A stretch of DNA of 64,000 bases from positions 718,501 through 782,500 of the forward strand of contig NZ_CP118962.1 of assembly GCF_029024925.1 (NCBI RefSeq), in the 5' to 3' direction. Below are positions 28,961-37,206 of the stretch, in pieces. The notes beneath the pieces were generated by a model that was given only the letters and a program-made list of their open reading frames with translations, had not been told where the DNA came from and did not search any database. The DNA comes from Enterococcus faecalis. Its GTDB lineage: Bacteria; Bacillota; Bacilli; Lactobacillales; Enterococcaceae. The position numbers were made by a program, and so were the translations under genes. Position 1 is the first letter of the stretch; each line of letters starts with the position of its first letter.

Positions 28961-28974
28961 CCTGACAAAAGATC

Positions 28975-29033
28975 GATAGCAAACAAAAAAGGACCTTTGC
29001 CATGGAATAAAAGGCAACGGTCCTCTTGCTATC
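28975..29033. terminator. Bidirectional hairpin after oppA
   Basis: GATAGCAA (28975-28982) pairs with TTGCTATC (29026-29033), with inner AGGACC/GGTCCT arms. It lies between convergent oppA and the DUF3899 gene. Confidence 0.7.
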
Positions 29034-29038
29034 TTGTC

Positions 29039-29389
29039 TTAGACCAAGTAAAATAGTAGAAAGCCTAAAGACAGAATCAGTAAGATGCCCCCAGTTTTTA
29101 GCCAGAAAGAGCGATGTGCATCGCCAATGACTGAAAGCGGGATAAACTCTTTCGGTTCATTTTTCTTTTTAAAACGAAACGCGTTTTTCATTGAGCGCTG
29201 AAAGTTATCGAAAAAGCCAGAGGACATAATCCATAAAGCAATGCCGATAATTAAAAAGAAAAGCGAAACGATAAAGAAGGTATCTGATAATGAGGAGGTA
29301 GTGATAGGTTCTTTACTTATTAATAAGTAAAGAAAAATGCCGATACTGGAAATAACGGCTGTAATAATTGGCCATTTAAAAGTTTTCAT
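29039..29389 (-). CDS. DUF3899-like small membrane protein
   Basis: A 116-residue protein with three predicted TM helices (about 5-24, 37-60, 95-115). The central SDTFFIVSLFFLIIGIALWI then SGFFD segment resembles the DUF3899 family; no function is known. It is inserted on the minus strand between oppA and oppB, so it splits the opp operon, and its start region faces the oppB promoter. Confidence that it is a real gene is good; function unknown. Confidence 0.68.
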   Translation of the reverse strand: MKTFKWPIITAVISSIGIFLYLLISKEPITTSSLSDTFFIVSLFFLIIGIALWIMSSGFFDNFQRSMKNAFRFKKKNEPKEFIPLSVIGDAHRSFWLKTGGILLILSLGFLLFYLV

Positions 29390-29479
29390 GTGTTCACCCT
29401 ATCTATTATTGTGGTCTATCTAGTCATTACTTTAACGAAAATAACTGAGGAAGTCAAAAAAATCTCGGAGGTGTCATTA

Positions 29480-30421
29480 TTGAATAGTTTTGGAAAATAT
29501 TTTCTTAAACGGATCTTTTTCATGATTATCACTTTGTGGTTAATCGCAACGATTACGTTTTTCTTAATGCAATTATTACCAGGTACGCCTTATACCAACC
29601 AAGAAAAACTTAGTCCAGAAACAATCGCTATGTTGAATAAACAATCTGGCTTAGATAAACCAGTGATTGTTCAATACGGAATTTACTTAAAGAACCTGGT
29701 TACAGGGAACTTTGGTATTTCATTCCAATTTAAAAACCAACCTGTTGCTAAGTTATTAGCTGGTCGAATTGGACCATCCCTTCAACTGGGAGGACAAGCG
29801 ATTATCTTTGGTACGTTAGTCGGTATTTTATTGGGGATTATCGCAGCGATGCGTCAAAATACTTGGGTAGATACGTTGGCAACATTGTTAGCCATTTTAG
29901 GTCGTTCTATTCCAAACTTTGTTTTCGCGGTATTATTACAATACATTTTTGCAATGAAATTAAGAATCTTACCAATTGCTATGTGGAATGGTTTTGCATA
30001 CACAATCTTGCCAACTATTGCCTTGGCAATGAGTCCAATGGCCGATTCGGCTAGGTTTATTCGAACCGAGATGGTAGAGGTCTTGCATAGTGATTATGTC
30101 GAATTAGCCAAAGCAAAAGGCTTGAGTCGCTGGCAAGTTGCATTCCGCCACGGGTTAAGAAACAGTTTAATTCCATTGATTACCTTATTAGGACCTTTAG
30201 CCGTTGGTTTAATGACAGGTTCTTTAGTAGTAGAAAATATTTTTGCCATCCCTGGAATTGGGGAACAGTTTGTAAAATCAATTATGACAAACGACTATCC
30301 AACAATTATGGCAGTAACTATTTTGTATTCAACAATGTTAGTTGTTGTAATTCTGATTGTTGACTTACTTTATGGTTTAATTGATCCAAGAATTCGCGTA
30401 TCAGGAGGTGCAAAAGGCTAA
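29480..30421 (+). CDS. oppB: Oligopeptide ABC transporter permease OppB
   Basis: A 313-residue permease with six TM helices and the EAA loop ELAKAKGLSRWQVAFRHGLRN. Start set at TTG 29480, eight bases after GGAGG; an upstream in-frame ATG at 29390 lacks an SD and would add a non-conserved hydrophobic stretch. It pairs with OppC to form the peptide channel; its stop overlaps the oppC start by one base. Confidence 0.92.
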   Translation: MNSFGKYFLKRIFFMIITLWLIATITFFLMQLLPGTPYTNQEKLSPETIAMLNKQSGLDKPVIVQYGIYLKNLVTGNFGISFQFKNQPVAKLLAGRIGPSLQLGGQAIIFGTLVGILLGIIAAMRQNTWVDTLATLLAILGRSIPNFVFAVLLQYIFAMKLRILPIAMWNGFAYTILPTIALAMSPMADSARFIRTEMVEVLHSDYVELAKAKGLSRWQVAFRHGLRNSLIPLITLLGPLAVGLMTGSLVVENIFAIPGIGEQFVKSIMTNDYPTIMAVTILYSTMLVVVILIVDLLYGLIDPRIRVSGGAKG

Positions 30422-31473
30422 TGGAAACAGTCAATAAAAATAATCTACCACAAGCGATTAAAGATATTCCGGCAGATGAGTTTCAGCCTCTAAACACTTC
30501 AACTCTAAAAGAAAGAGAGCGTATTGCCACACCGTCTTTAAGTTTCTTACAAGACTCATGGCGTCGTTTGAAAAAGAATAAAGCTGCAGTTATCTCAATG
30601 AGTTTCTTAGCAGTTATTATCTTTATCTCTATTATTACCATTTGGGTTTCACCACATAACCCAACGAAACAAAATGTTTCTTACATTAACTTACCACCAC
30701 GAATTCCTGGCTTGGAAAGCGTGAATGGTTTAAATGGTAAAACAACAGTTGCTGGTCAATTAGTTGATAAATATGCACAAGCAAACGTTCCAGATAACGT
30801 AAACTTTTATCTAGGAACAGATGGTTTAGGTCGTGATGTCCTAAGTCGTTTATTTATGGGAACACGTATTTCCTTATTAATTGCGTTTATCGCGGCGATT
30901 CTAGATATTACGATTGGGGTAACGTATGGACTGATTTCCGGATTAGTCGGCGGTCGTGTCGATACAGTAATGCAACGTATTTTAGAAGTTCTTTCTGGTA
31001 TTCCTAACTTAGTTGTTATGATCTTGATGCTAACAGTCTTTGATCCAGGGATTGTTTCGATTGTTTTGGCCATGGTTATTACAAACTGGATATCAATGGC
31101 CAGGATTGTGCGAGCCCAGACCATGAAACTAAAAGACCAAGAGTTTGTCATGGCAGCAGAAACATTGGGCGAATCTCGTTGGAAAATTGCTATTAAACAT
31201 ATTTTACCGAATATCTCAAGTGTTATTATTGTCCAAATGATGTTCAGTATCCCATCGGCAATTTTCTTTGAAGCGTTCCTAAGTTTTATTGGGTTAGGCT
31301 TACGTCCACCAACCGCATCTTTAGGAACCTTGTTAAACGAAGGATACAAAACTTTCCGTTTCCTTCCATATTTAATGTGGATTCCAGCGGCAACACTTTC
31401 AGTTATCATGATTTGTTTCAACTTGTTAGCTGATGGTTTACGTGACGCATTTGATCCTAAGATGAAAGAGTAA
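30421..31473 (+). CDS. oppC: Oligopeptide ABC transporter permease OppC
   Basis: A 350-residue permease with a cytosolic N-terminal extension (about 1-55), first TM near 58-78, an extracytoplasmic loop with the GTDGLGRDVLSRLF motif typical of OppC/DppC, and EAA loop AAETLGESRWKIAIKHILPN. TAATG coupling to oppB and a 9-base gap to oppD place it in the operon. Confidence 0.93.
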   Translation: METVNKNNLPQAIKDIPADEFQPLNTSTLKERERIATPSLSFLQDSWRRLKKNKAAVISMSFLAVIIFISIITIWVSPHNPTKQNVSYINLPPRIPGLESVNGLNGKTTVAGQLVDKYAQANVPDNVNFYLGTDGLGRDVLSRLFMGTRISLLIAFIAAILDITIGVTYGLISGLVGGRVDTVMQRILEVLSGIPNLVVMILMLTVFDPGIVSIVLAMVITNWISMARIVRAQTMKLKDQEFVMAAETLGESRWKIAIKHILPNISSVIIVQMMFSIPSAIFFEAFLSFIGLGLRPPTASLGTLLNEGYKTFRFLPYLMWIPAATLSVIMICFNLLADGLRDAFDPKMKE

Positions 31474-31482
31474 GAGTGGTGA

Positions 31483-32541
31483 ATGACTATGGAAAAAGTA
31501 TTAGAAGTTAAAGACTTAAGAATCTCCTTTGATACGTTTGCAGGTAAAGTCAACGCCATTCGTGGTGTGAGTTTTGATCTTTATAAAGGTGAAACGTTAG
31601 CCATCGTAGGTGAATCAGGGAGTGGTAAATCTGTTACAACTCGCAGTATTATGCGTTTGTTGAGCAGTAATGCCAATATTGATAACGGGGAAATTTTGTT
31701 TAAAGGGCAAGATATTGTTCATAAAACAGAAAAACAAATGCAAGCCATTCGTGGTAAAGAAATCGCAATGATTTTCCAAGATCCGATGACTTCATTAGAC
31801 CCAACGATGCCAATTGGCAAACAAGTGGCGGAATCATTAATCAAACATAATAAAGTCTCAAAAAAAGAAGGCTTAGCGCAAGCATTAGAATTACTAAAAT
31901 TAGTGGGCATTCCTAATGCTGAAAAACGTTTGAAAAACTATCCGCACCAATTTTCTGGTGGGCAACGTCAACGGATTGTCATTGCAATTGCTTTAATTTG
32001 TTATCCCGAAGTTCTAATTGCAGATGAACCAACTACAGCGTTGGATGTAACCATCCAAGCACAAATTTTAGAGTTATTAAAAGATTTACAAGAAAAAATT
32101 AGCACTTCGATTATTTTCATTACCCATGATTTAGGGGTAGTAGCGAACGTGGCTGACCGTGTCGCTGTCATGTACGGTGGACGTCTGGTTGAAGTGGGAA
32201 CAGCAGAAGAAATTTTCTATAATCCACAACATCCATATACTTGGGGACTTTTAGGGTCAATGCCAACGATGGAAGGAACAGAAGACAAACTTTATGCGAT
32301 TCCAGGTTCACCTCCAGATTTATTAGATCCACCAACTGGAGATGCCTTCTATCCACGGAATGAGTTTGCTTTAAAAATTGATACAGAAAAAGAACCACCT
32401 TATTTTGAAGTATCACCGACACACAAAGCAGCAACGTGGTTATTAGCACCACAAGCACCAAAAGTTACGCCTCCAGCAGAGATTGTTCGTCGTTGGGCAA
32501 TTTATGCAGAGCGTCAAAAAAATCCAGGAGGTAGTAATTAA
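31483..32541 (+). CDS. oppD: Oligopeptide ABC transporter ATPase OppD
   Basis: A 352-residue ATPase with Walker A GESGSGKSV, signature FSGGQRQRIVIAIAL, Walker B VLIADEPTTALD and H-loop FITHDLGV. The C-terminal oligopeptide-transporter extension (about 235-320) is present, although the Fe-S cysteines known in some homologues are absent here. ATG 31483 or 31489 could be the start. TAATG overlap with oppF. Confidence 0.93.
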   Translation: MTMEKVLEVKDLRISFDTFAGKVNAIRGVSFDLYKGETLAIVGESGSGKSVTTRSIMRLLSSNANIDNGEILFKGQDIVHKTEKQMQAIRGKEIAMIFQDPMTSLDPTMPIGKQVAESLIKHNKVSKKEGLAQALELLKLVGIPNAEKRLKNYPHQFSGGQRQRIVIAIALICYPEVLIADEPTTALDVTIQAQILELLKDLQEKISTSIIFITHDLGVVANVADRVAVMYGGRLVEVGTAEEIFYNPQHPYTWGLLGSMPTMEGTEDKLYAIPGSPPDLLDPPTGDAFYPRNEFALKIDTEKEPPYFEVSPTHKAATWLLAPQAPKVTPPAEIVRRWAIYAERQKNPGGSN

Positions 32542-33497
32542 TGGCAGAAGAGAAAAAAGTCCTATTAGAAGTCACTGGTTTGAAACAGTATTTCAATGTT
32601 GGTCGTAAAGACGAAGTAAAAGCCATTGATGACATTAGTTTTCATATTTTTGAAGGCGAAACCTTTGGATTAGTTGGCGAATCAGGAAGTGGAAAATCAA
32701 CAACTGGTCGCAGTGTCATTCGTTTATATGATCCAACTGCTGGTGAAATTCTTTTCGATGGAAAAGACATTAGCAAAATTAAATCAAAAGCGGACATGCA
32801 AGCATTCCGTCGCGATGTTCAAATGATCTTCCAAGATCCATATGCTTCATTGAATCCAAGAATGAAAGTCAATGATATTATTGCTGAAGGAATCGATGTC
32901 AATGGATTAGCTAAAACACCAAAAGAGCGGGAAGAAAAAGTCAATGAACTTTTAAAAACGGTGGGATTAAATCCAAGTCACAGTACGCGTTATCCTCATG
33001 AGTTTTCTGGTGGGCAACGTCAACGGATCGGGATTGCTCGTGCTTTAGCGGTTAATCCACGTTTCATTATCTGTGATGAGCCAATTTCGGCTTTGGATGT
33101 GTCGATTCAAGCCCAAGTAGTAAACTTATTACAAGATTTACAAAAAGAACAAGGCTTAACTTACTTGTTTATCGCACATGACTTATCGATGGTAAAACAT
33201 ATCAGTGACCGAATTGGCGTAATGCACAGTGGGAAATTATTGGAAATGGGCACAAGTGATGATGTCTATAATTTCGGCGTTCATCCTTATACAGAAAGTT
33301 TACTTTCTGCGATTCCATTACCAGATCCAGACTATGAACGCACACGTAAACGGATCGTTTACCAGCCTGCAGCGGCAGATGGAAAAGATCGTGAGCTCCG
33401 TGAAATTCTCAATGGACACTATGTTTATTGTGCTGAAGACGAAGTTGCAATGTACCGTGAAAAAATTGAAGAGAAGAAAAGAAAAGCTGGTTTATAA
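32541..33497 (+). CDS. oppF: Oligopeptide ABC transporter ATPase OppF
   Basis: A 318-residue ATPase, partner of OppD. Walker A GESGSGKST, signature FSGGQRQRIGIARAL, Walker B FIICDEPISALD and H-loop FIAHDLSM are intact. The C-terminus has the oppF-type HPYTESLLSAIPLPDP motif. It is the last transporter gene; a hairpin overlapping its stop precedes a dead TnpB-family gene 40 bases away. Confidence 0.94.
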   Translation: MAEEKKVLLEVTGLKQYFNVGRKDEVKAIDDISFHIFEGETFGLVGESGSGKSTTGRSVIRLYDPTAGEILFDGKDISKIKSKADMQAFRRDVQMIFQDPYASLNPRMKVNDIIAEGIDVNGLAKTPKEREEKVNELLKTVGLNPSHSTRYPHEFSGGQRQRIGIARALAVNPRFIICDEPISALDVSIQAQVVNLLQDLQKEQGLTYLFIAHDLSMVKHISDRIGVMHSGKLLEMGTSDDVYNFGVHPYTESLLSAIPLPDPDYERTRKRIVYQPAAADGKDRELREILNGHYVYCAEDEVAMYREKIEEKKRKAGL

Positions 33498-33510
33498 CCA
33501 GCTTCTTTTC
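33483..33510 (+). terminator. Weak terminator/hairpin at the oppF stop
   Basis: AAAGCTGGTT pairs with AACCAGCTT across the stop codon, followed by CTTTTC. The short, interrupted T run suggests only partial termination, leaving read-through into the downstream gene. Confidence 0.6.
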
Positions 33511-33537
33511 TAACTATCTTGGTAGGGTGGTTATGAG

Positions 33538-34608
33538 ATGAAGGCTCTGAAAGCTTATAAATACAGACTTTATCCAACCTCAAAACAAGAACAGTTTATT
33601 CAAAAAACATTTTCTTGTGTTCGCTTGGTGTATAATTTAATGTTACAAGACCGGATTGATATCTACAAAGAGATGCGAAAAAATCCTCAACAAACGTTTA
33701 AAATGCCAACGCCAGCTAAATATAAGAAACAATACCCTGTCCTCAGAGAAGTTGATAGTTTAGCCTTGGCAAATGCACAAGTTTATTTGGATCGAGCCTT
33801 TAAAAATTTTTATCGGGAAAAAGGGATGGGCTTTCCAAAAAAGAAAAAGAAAGAAACGGTGCATTCCTACACTACGAACAATCAACATGGCACGGTCAAA
33901 ATTTTGGATAATCGTTATTTGAAAGTACCTAAATTGAAATCTTTAATTAAAATGAAGGTACACCGCCAACCGCTGGGGGAGATAAAATCTGTAACTATTT
34001 CTATGAGTGCGAGTCACAATTATTATGTTTCCATTTTGTGTGAAGCGCCGATTGAAACGAAAACAAAGCAACAAAAAATGGTGGGAATTTGTAGCAGTAG
34101 GGAAAAATTTGCGCTGCTTTCGAATGGTGAAAGCTTCGAAAAAAGCTATTGTTCAAAGCATTTAAAGCAAAAACTACGTCAAGAAGAACGAAAATTAAAC
34201 AAGCGTAAAATGATTGCTTTGGAAAAAGGTGTCGATCTTTCACAAGCAAAAAATTATCAAAAACAAAAAATAAAAGTCGCAAAAATTCGCGAAAAAATAG
34301 CCAACCAACGAACGGATATTTTAAACAAAATTACAACGGAATTGGTTTCAAGTTACGATGTTATTTGTATTGAAAAAGCCCATCACAGTAATGAGCGGCC
34401 GCCAAAACATGATCGTTCTGAACTGGCTTGGTCTTTATTTTTAGCTAAACTGTTGTATAAAGCACAATGGTATGGCAAAGAACTCATTTGTATTGAGTCA
34501 GAGGAGATAGAAACAGAGTTGTCTTTTTCTGAAAGTACAGAAAATTCAGAGTATCTTAGAAGCCAAAAAATCTTAGAACGTGGCTTGTCTAAACGAGAAA
34601 CCTTATAA
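33538..34608 (+). CDS. tldR: TldR: nuclease-dead TnpB-like RNA-guided repressor
   Basis: A 356-residue TnpB/IS200-IS605 OrfB-family protein. The N-terminal HTH/REC-like and wedge regions are typical (ALKAYKYRLYPTSKQEQ). At RuvC-I the usual GID reads GIC (Cys185 for the catalytic Asp). The RuvC-II Glu (Glu279, ICIEKAHHS) and the following AWSLFLAKLLYKAQWYGKEL segment remain. The C-terminal CxxC zinc finger and RuvC-III DRDxNAA are gone, replaced by an acidic tail. No tnpA is nearby. SD-like GGGTGG precedes ATG 33538, 40 bases after oppF. This matches TldR proteins reported next to oppF in enterococci, which use guide RNAs to repress promoters. Not a decayed copy: the frame is intact over its whole length. 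Confidence 0.88.
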   Translation: MKALKAYKYRLYPTSKQEQFIQKTFSCVRLVYNLMLQDRIDIYKEMRKNPQQTFKMPTPAKYKKQYPVLREVDSLALANAQVYLDRAFKNFYREKGMGFPKKKKKETVHSYTTNNQHGTVKILDNRYLKVPKLKSLIKMKVHRQPLGEIKSVTISMSASHNYYVSILCEAPIETKTKQQKMVGICSSREKFALLSNGESFEKSYCSKHLKQKLRQEERKLNKRKMIALEKGVDLSQAKNYQKQKIKVAKIREKIANQRTDILNKITTELVSSYDVICIEKAHHSNERPPKHDRSELAWSLFLAKLLYKAQWYGKELICIESEEIETELSFSESTENSEYLRSQKILERGLSKRETL

Positions 34609-34609
34609 A

Positions 34610-34739
34610 TAGAAGAACTGTAGGGACTACAGGGATCGCCTAGGGGATAGAAAATGTACACCATGTGTTGAACCATTTGTTTCTAGGAAGTCACATTGGG
34701 ACAGTCCACTAATTATTAATGATCAAAATACGAGTTCAA
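34610..34739 (+). ncRNA. Putative TldR guide RNA (omegaRNA-like)
   Basis: The 130 bases after tldR look like the 3' omegaRNA region of IS605-family elements. A TGTAG-GGA-CTACA hairpin (34619-34631) leads into GGGATCGCCTAGGGGATAG. CCTAG (34639-34643) can pair with CTAGG (34683-34687) and ATGTG (34663-34667) with CACAT (34692-34696), which cross and would form a pseudoknot. TTGAAC (34668-34673) can pair with GTTCAA (34734-34739). The guide is most likely near 34710, just 3' of the folded part. The exact ends are not visible. Confidence 0.65.
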
Positions 34740-34768
34740 ACGAATCTAGTGCTAGATTCGTTTTTTTT
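34739..34768 (+). terminator. Intrinsic terminator after the guide RNA
   Basis: AACGAATCTAG (34739-34749) pairs with CTAGATTCGTT (34752-34762), followed by a run of T. It closes the tldR/guide transcript before the infC promoter. Confidence 0.9.
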
Positions 34769-34779
34769 GAGGAAATATA

Positions 34780-34808
34780 TTGACAACTAGGATAAACTAA
34801 GGTAAACT
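34780..34808 (+). promoter_or_regulatory. infC-rpmI-rplT promoter
   Basis: TTGACA (34780-34785), 17-base spacer, TAAACT (34803-34808). Transcription would start near 34815, giving a leader of about 200 bases. Confidence 0.8.
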
Positions 34809-34814
34809 AGTGAA

Positions 34815-34945
34815 GTTGAGAAATGAAAGCAGAAGCACCCGCTTCTCGCCTTAGTTGAGTATATCGCTGGGCTAGATAAAGTATTCCTTATTTTTTTAAG
34901 TAAGGCAGACTGTTGGCGGGTTCTGGATAGGAACCTGTTTTTTTA
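34815..34945 (+). promoter_or_regulatory. Ribosomal protein L20 autoregulatory leader with attenuator
   Basis: The structured infC leader of Firmicutes in which L20 binds and promotes early termination. A GAAGCACCCGCTTCTC region and an alternative CCTTA/TAAGG pairing precede the terminator CGGGTTC (34917-34923)/GAACCTG (34931-34937) with seven T. Recognition rests on position, size and operon content. Confidence 0.75.
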
Positions 34946-35012
34946 TTGCATTTAGCAAACAAAGCAGACTTCCGTTAGGATTTTCTCTTAAAAATTTTGG
35001 AGGTGAATGACC

Positions 35013-35528
35013 ATAGCAAAGGATATGATGGTTAACGACGGCATTCGTGCACGCGAGTTACGTTTGATCGGACAAGATGGTGAACAATTAGGTGTAAAAA
35101 CCAAAGCAGAAGCATTACAAATCGCTGAATCTGCAAACTTGGATTTAGTACTTGTAGCGCCAGGAGCGAAACCACCAGTTGCGCGAATTATGGATTATGG
35201 AAAATTCCGTTTCGAACAACAAAAGAAAGAGCGTGAAGCTCGCAAGAAACAAAAAGTGATCAACGTCAAAGAAGTTCGTTTAAGTCCAACAATTGACGTA
35301 AATGACTTCAATACAAAACTTCGTAATGCGCGTAAGTTCTTAGAAAAAGGAGACAAAGTGAAAGCTTCTATCCGTTTCAAAGGCCGTGCCATTACCCATA
35401 AAGAGATTGGTCAGAAAGTTCTTGATCGCTTAGCTGAAGAAACTGCGGACATCGCCACAGTGGAACAAAAAGCGAAAATGGACGGACGCAGCATGTTTCT
35501 AACGCTGGCACCGAAAAACGACAAGTAA
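35013..35528 (+). CDS. infC: Translation initiation factor IF-3
   Basis: A 171-residue factor that binds the 30S subunit, checks initiator tRNA and start codon, and prevents premature 50S joining. N-domain ([13 protein letters not shown]) and C-domain ([27 protein letters not shown]) are both complete. The start is probably the ATA at 35013: GGAGGTGA (34999-35006) ends immediately before the ATG at 35007, leaving no spacing, whereas it is well placed for the ATA. Reading from there gives AKD, like the start of Bacillus IF-3. Rare start codons are typical of infC and allow IF-3 to limit its own synthesis. It heads the infC-rpmI-rplT operon. Confidence 0.93.
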   Translation: MAKDMMVNDGIRARELRLIGQDGEQLGVKTKAEALQIAESANLDLVLVAPGAKPPVARIMDYGKFRFEQQKKEREARKKQKVINVKEVRLSPTIDVNDFNTKLRNARKFLEKGDKVKASIRFKGRAITHKEIGQKVLDRLAEETADIATVEQKAKMDGRSMFLTLAPKNDK

Positions 35529-35641
35529 ACGAAGAGACCGAGCATTCGGACTTTTGGTAATTTCTACAAGAAGGATATTCGACAGTTGTGACTGTTAGAG
35601 TCTTTCACTTGAAGCAAAGATTTTGAGGAGGAAAATTAGTC

Positions 35642-35842
35642 ATGCCAAAACAAAAAACACACCGCGGATTAGCAAAACGTGTAAAACGTACTGGTGGAGG
35701 CGGCTTAAAACGTGGCCGTGCCTTTACATCTCACCGTTTCCACGGTAAAACTAAAAAACAACGCCGTCAATTGCGTAAAGCAAGCATGGTTGCAAAAGGC
35801 GATTACAAACGTATCCGCCAACAATTAGCAAGAATGAAATAA
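35642..35842 (+). CDS. rpmI: 50S ribosomal protein L35
   Basis: A 66-residue, strongly basic ribosomal protein with the characteristic [18 protein letters not shown] start and [16 protein letters not shown] core. A GAGGAGG-type SD precedes ATG 35642. Between infC and rplT as in nearly all bacteria. Confidence 0.97.
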   Translation: MPKQKTHRGLAKRVKRTGGGGLKRGRAFTSHRFHGKTKKQRRQLRKASMVAKGDYKRIRQQLARMK

Positions 35843-35902
35843 AACAACTCGGTGACTTTTAGATTACCGTCAAGAGAAACAAGATATTAGGAGGAATTCA
35901 AC

Positions 35903-36262
35903 ATGGCACGTGTTAAAGGTGGAACAGTAACCCGTAAACGTCGTAAAAAAGTCCTTAAGTTAGCGAAAGGCTACTACGGATCAAAACATACTTTATTTAA
36001 ATCAGCAAAAGAACAAGTAATGAACTCTTATTACTATGCATTCAGAGACCGTCGTCAAAAGAAACGTGACTTCCGTAAATTATGGATTGCACGTATCAAC
36101 GCGGCAGCTCGCATGAATGGCTTAAGCTATTCTAAATTAATGCACGGTTTGAAATTGGCAGAGATTGATATCAACCGCAAAATGTTAGCTGACTTAGCCG
36201 TTAACGATGCAGCAGCATTTACAGCGTTAGCTGAACAAGCAAAAGACGCTTTAAGCAAATAA
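35903..36262 (+). CDS. rplT: 50S ribosomal protein L20
   Basis: A 119-residue 23S rRNA-binding protein needed early in 50S assembly and the feedback regulator of this operon. Typical segments: [24 protein letters not shown] and [25 protein letters not shown]. It is followed by a strong terminator. Confidence 0.97.
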   Translation: MARVKGGTVTRKRRKKVLKLAKGYYGSKHTLFKSAKEQVMNSYYYAFRDRRQKKRDFRKLWIARINAAARMNGLSYSKLMHGLKLAEIDINRKMLADLAVNDAAAFTALAEQAKDALSK

Positions 36263-36279
36263 GCTTAAATAATCTTTCA

Positions 36280-36310
36280 CACCCTACTCCTTGAGTAGGG
36301 TGCTTTTTTT
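36280..36310 (+). terminator. Terminator of infC-rpmI-rplT
   Basis: CACCCTACTC (36280-36289) pairs with GAGTAGGGTG (36293-36302), three-base loop, then CTTTTTTT. Confidence 0.93.
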
Positions 36311-36659
36311 AATAACTCCGTTGGTAACTTTCATCTATAAATGAAAAAATTTGTGAGAGCGGAATTTCTTCAGAAAGACTTAACCAATGCTCTTTATTCA
36401 TATGATAGGCAGGAAAATAGCCAGGTTGGTTCTTTAATAAGGCAATCAATTCAGGCGCAAGTTTAACGGTCAAAATAGTGAGCTGCTTATTCTCGGTAGC
36501 GCCGAGCAGTTGTGCATCCAGTGGCATAATTAAAGCAAACCATTTCGCATTTCTAGGATGACGAAAGACGAGATAGTCTGGATGTTTTTTAAAAGGAAAA
36601 TCGGGCGTTATCTGATAACGTTCTTGGATATAGGCGCTAATAGTTTCTTGAAAAGTCAT
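36309..36659 (-). CDS. MmcQ/YjbR-family protein
   Basis: A 116-residue protein of the MmcQ/YjbR (DUF419-like) family, small CyaY-like alpha/beta proteins sometimes described as DNA-binding; the biochemical role is unknown. It has the HPDYLVFRHPRNAKWFALIM core and a GYFPAYHMNKEHWLSL segment usual for the family. Start set at ATG 36659 with SD AAGGAAG; a 10-residue longer reading exists. Confidence 0.72.
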   Translation of the reverse strand: MTFQETISAYIQERYQITPDFPFKKHPDYLVFRHPRNAKWFALIMPLDAQLLGATENKQLTILTVKLAPELIALLKNQPGYFPAYHMNKEHWLSLSEEIPLSQIFSFIDESYQRSY

Positions 36660-36756
36660 AGGTTTCTTCCTTTCGTTAAGGCTAGGCATATCTATTTACA
36701 TCATAGCAAAAATTACATAAAATTACTTGGTTCAAAGGAATGGGAGGAGGGAGCAG

Positions 36757-37116
36757 ATGACATTAATTTCAACAATTTTAGTAACCTTGGTGGCTGTAGA
36801 ATTTTTCTACATTATGTATTTAGAAACGATTGTACCAACATCTGAGTCAACAAGCCGTGTTTTTAAGATGGATAAGCAAGAGTTACAAAGAAAATCAGTG
36901 ACTACATTGTTTAAAAATCAAGGAATCTATAATGGACTAATCGGTGCAGGACTTATTTATAGTGTCTATTTTGCGCAAGCAACGATGGAGATGACAAAAT
37001 TTTTATTGATTTATATTATTTTAGTGGCGGCGTACGGTAGCTTAACTAGTGATAAAAAAATCATTTTAACACAAGGCGGTTTAGCTATCGTGGCTTTGCT
37101 TAGTTTACTCGTTTAG
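36757..37116 (+). CDS. DUF1304-family membrane protein
   Basis: A 119-residue protein with four TM helices (about 3-23, 52-70, 76-96, 101-119), matching the DUF1304 family by the VEFFYIMYLE and NQGIYNGLIGAGL motifs. Function unknown. Start at ATG 36757 after GGAGGAGGGAG; monocistronic with its own terminator. Confidence 0.78.
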   Translation: MTLISTILVTLVAVEFFYIMYLETIVPTSESTSRVFKMDKQELQRKSVTTLFKNQGIYNGLIGAGLIYSVYFAQATMEMTKFLLIYIILVAAYGSLTSDKKIILTQGGLAIVALLSLLV

Positions 37117-37140
37117 CCATCAGAGTTAATAGAGAGAGAC

Positions 37141-37182
37141 AGTCAAATCGACAGAAAAAACACGGTTGATTTGACTATTTTT
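37141..37182 (+). terminator. Terminator after the DUF1304 gene
   Basis: AGTCAAATCGAC (37141-37152) pairs with GTTGATTTGACT (37165-37176, one G-T), then ATTTTTT. Confidence 0.85.
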
Positions 37183-37206
37183 TATGGAATTGAGAGAGAC
37201 AAAATG

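Noticed and set aside
29425-29460. A nine-base match (AGGAAGTCA) between the oppB upstream region and 34685-34693
   Set aside because: It falls inside a predicted stem of the guide RNA scaffold, not the guide, and no TTTAA-type motif sits next to it. A match of this length is easily random.
30807-31559. Long (250-residue) minus-strand open frame inside oppC
   Set aside because: It is an antisense shadow of the conserved oppC gene; its composition matches the complement of a membrane protein and it has no start signal.
33538-34608. An active IS200/IS605 insertion sequence
   Set aside because: No tnpA, no transposon-end hairpins or direct repeats are seen, and the TnpB protein lacks two of three RuvC residues plus the zinc finger, while the frame is otherwise conserved. 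Domestication fits better than a recent insertion.
34383-34676. Minus-strand reading frame across the tldR 3' end and guide RNA
   Set aside because: No SD, biased composition and full overlap with a conserved gene and a structured RNA region.
36558-36845. Plus-strand frame overlapping the YjbR-like and DUF1304 genes
   Set aside because: It is out of frame with both conserved genes and has no ribosome-binding site.
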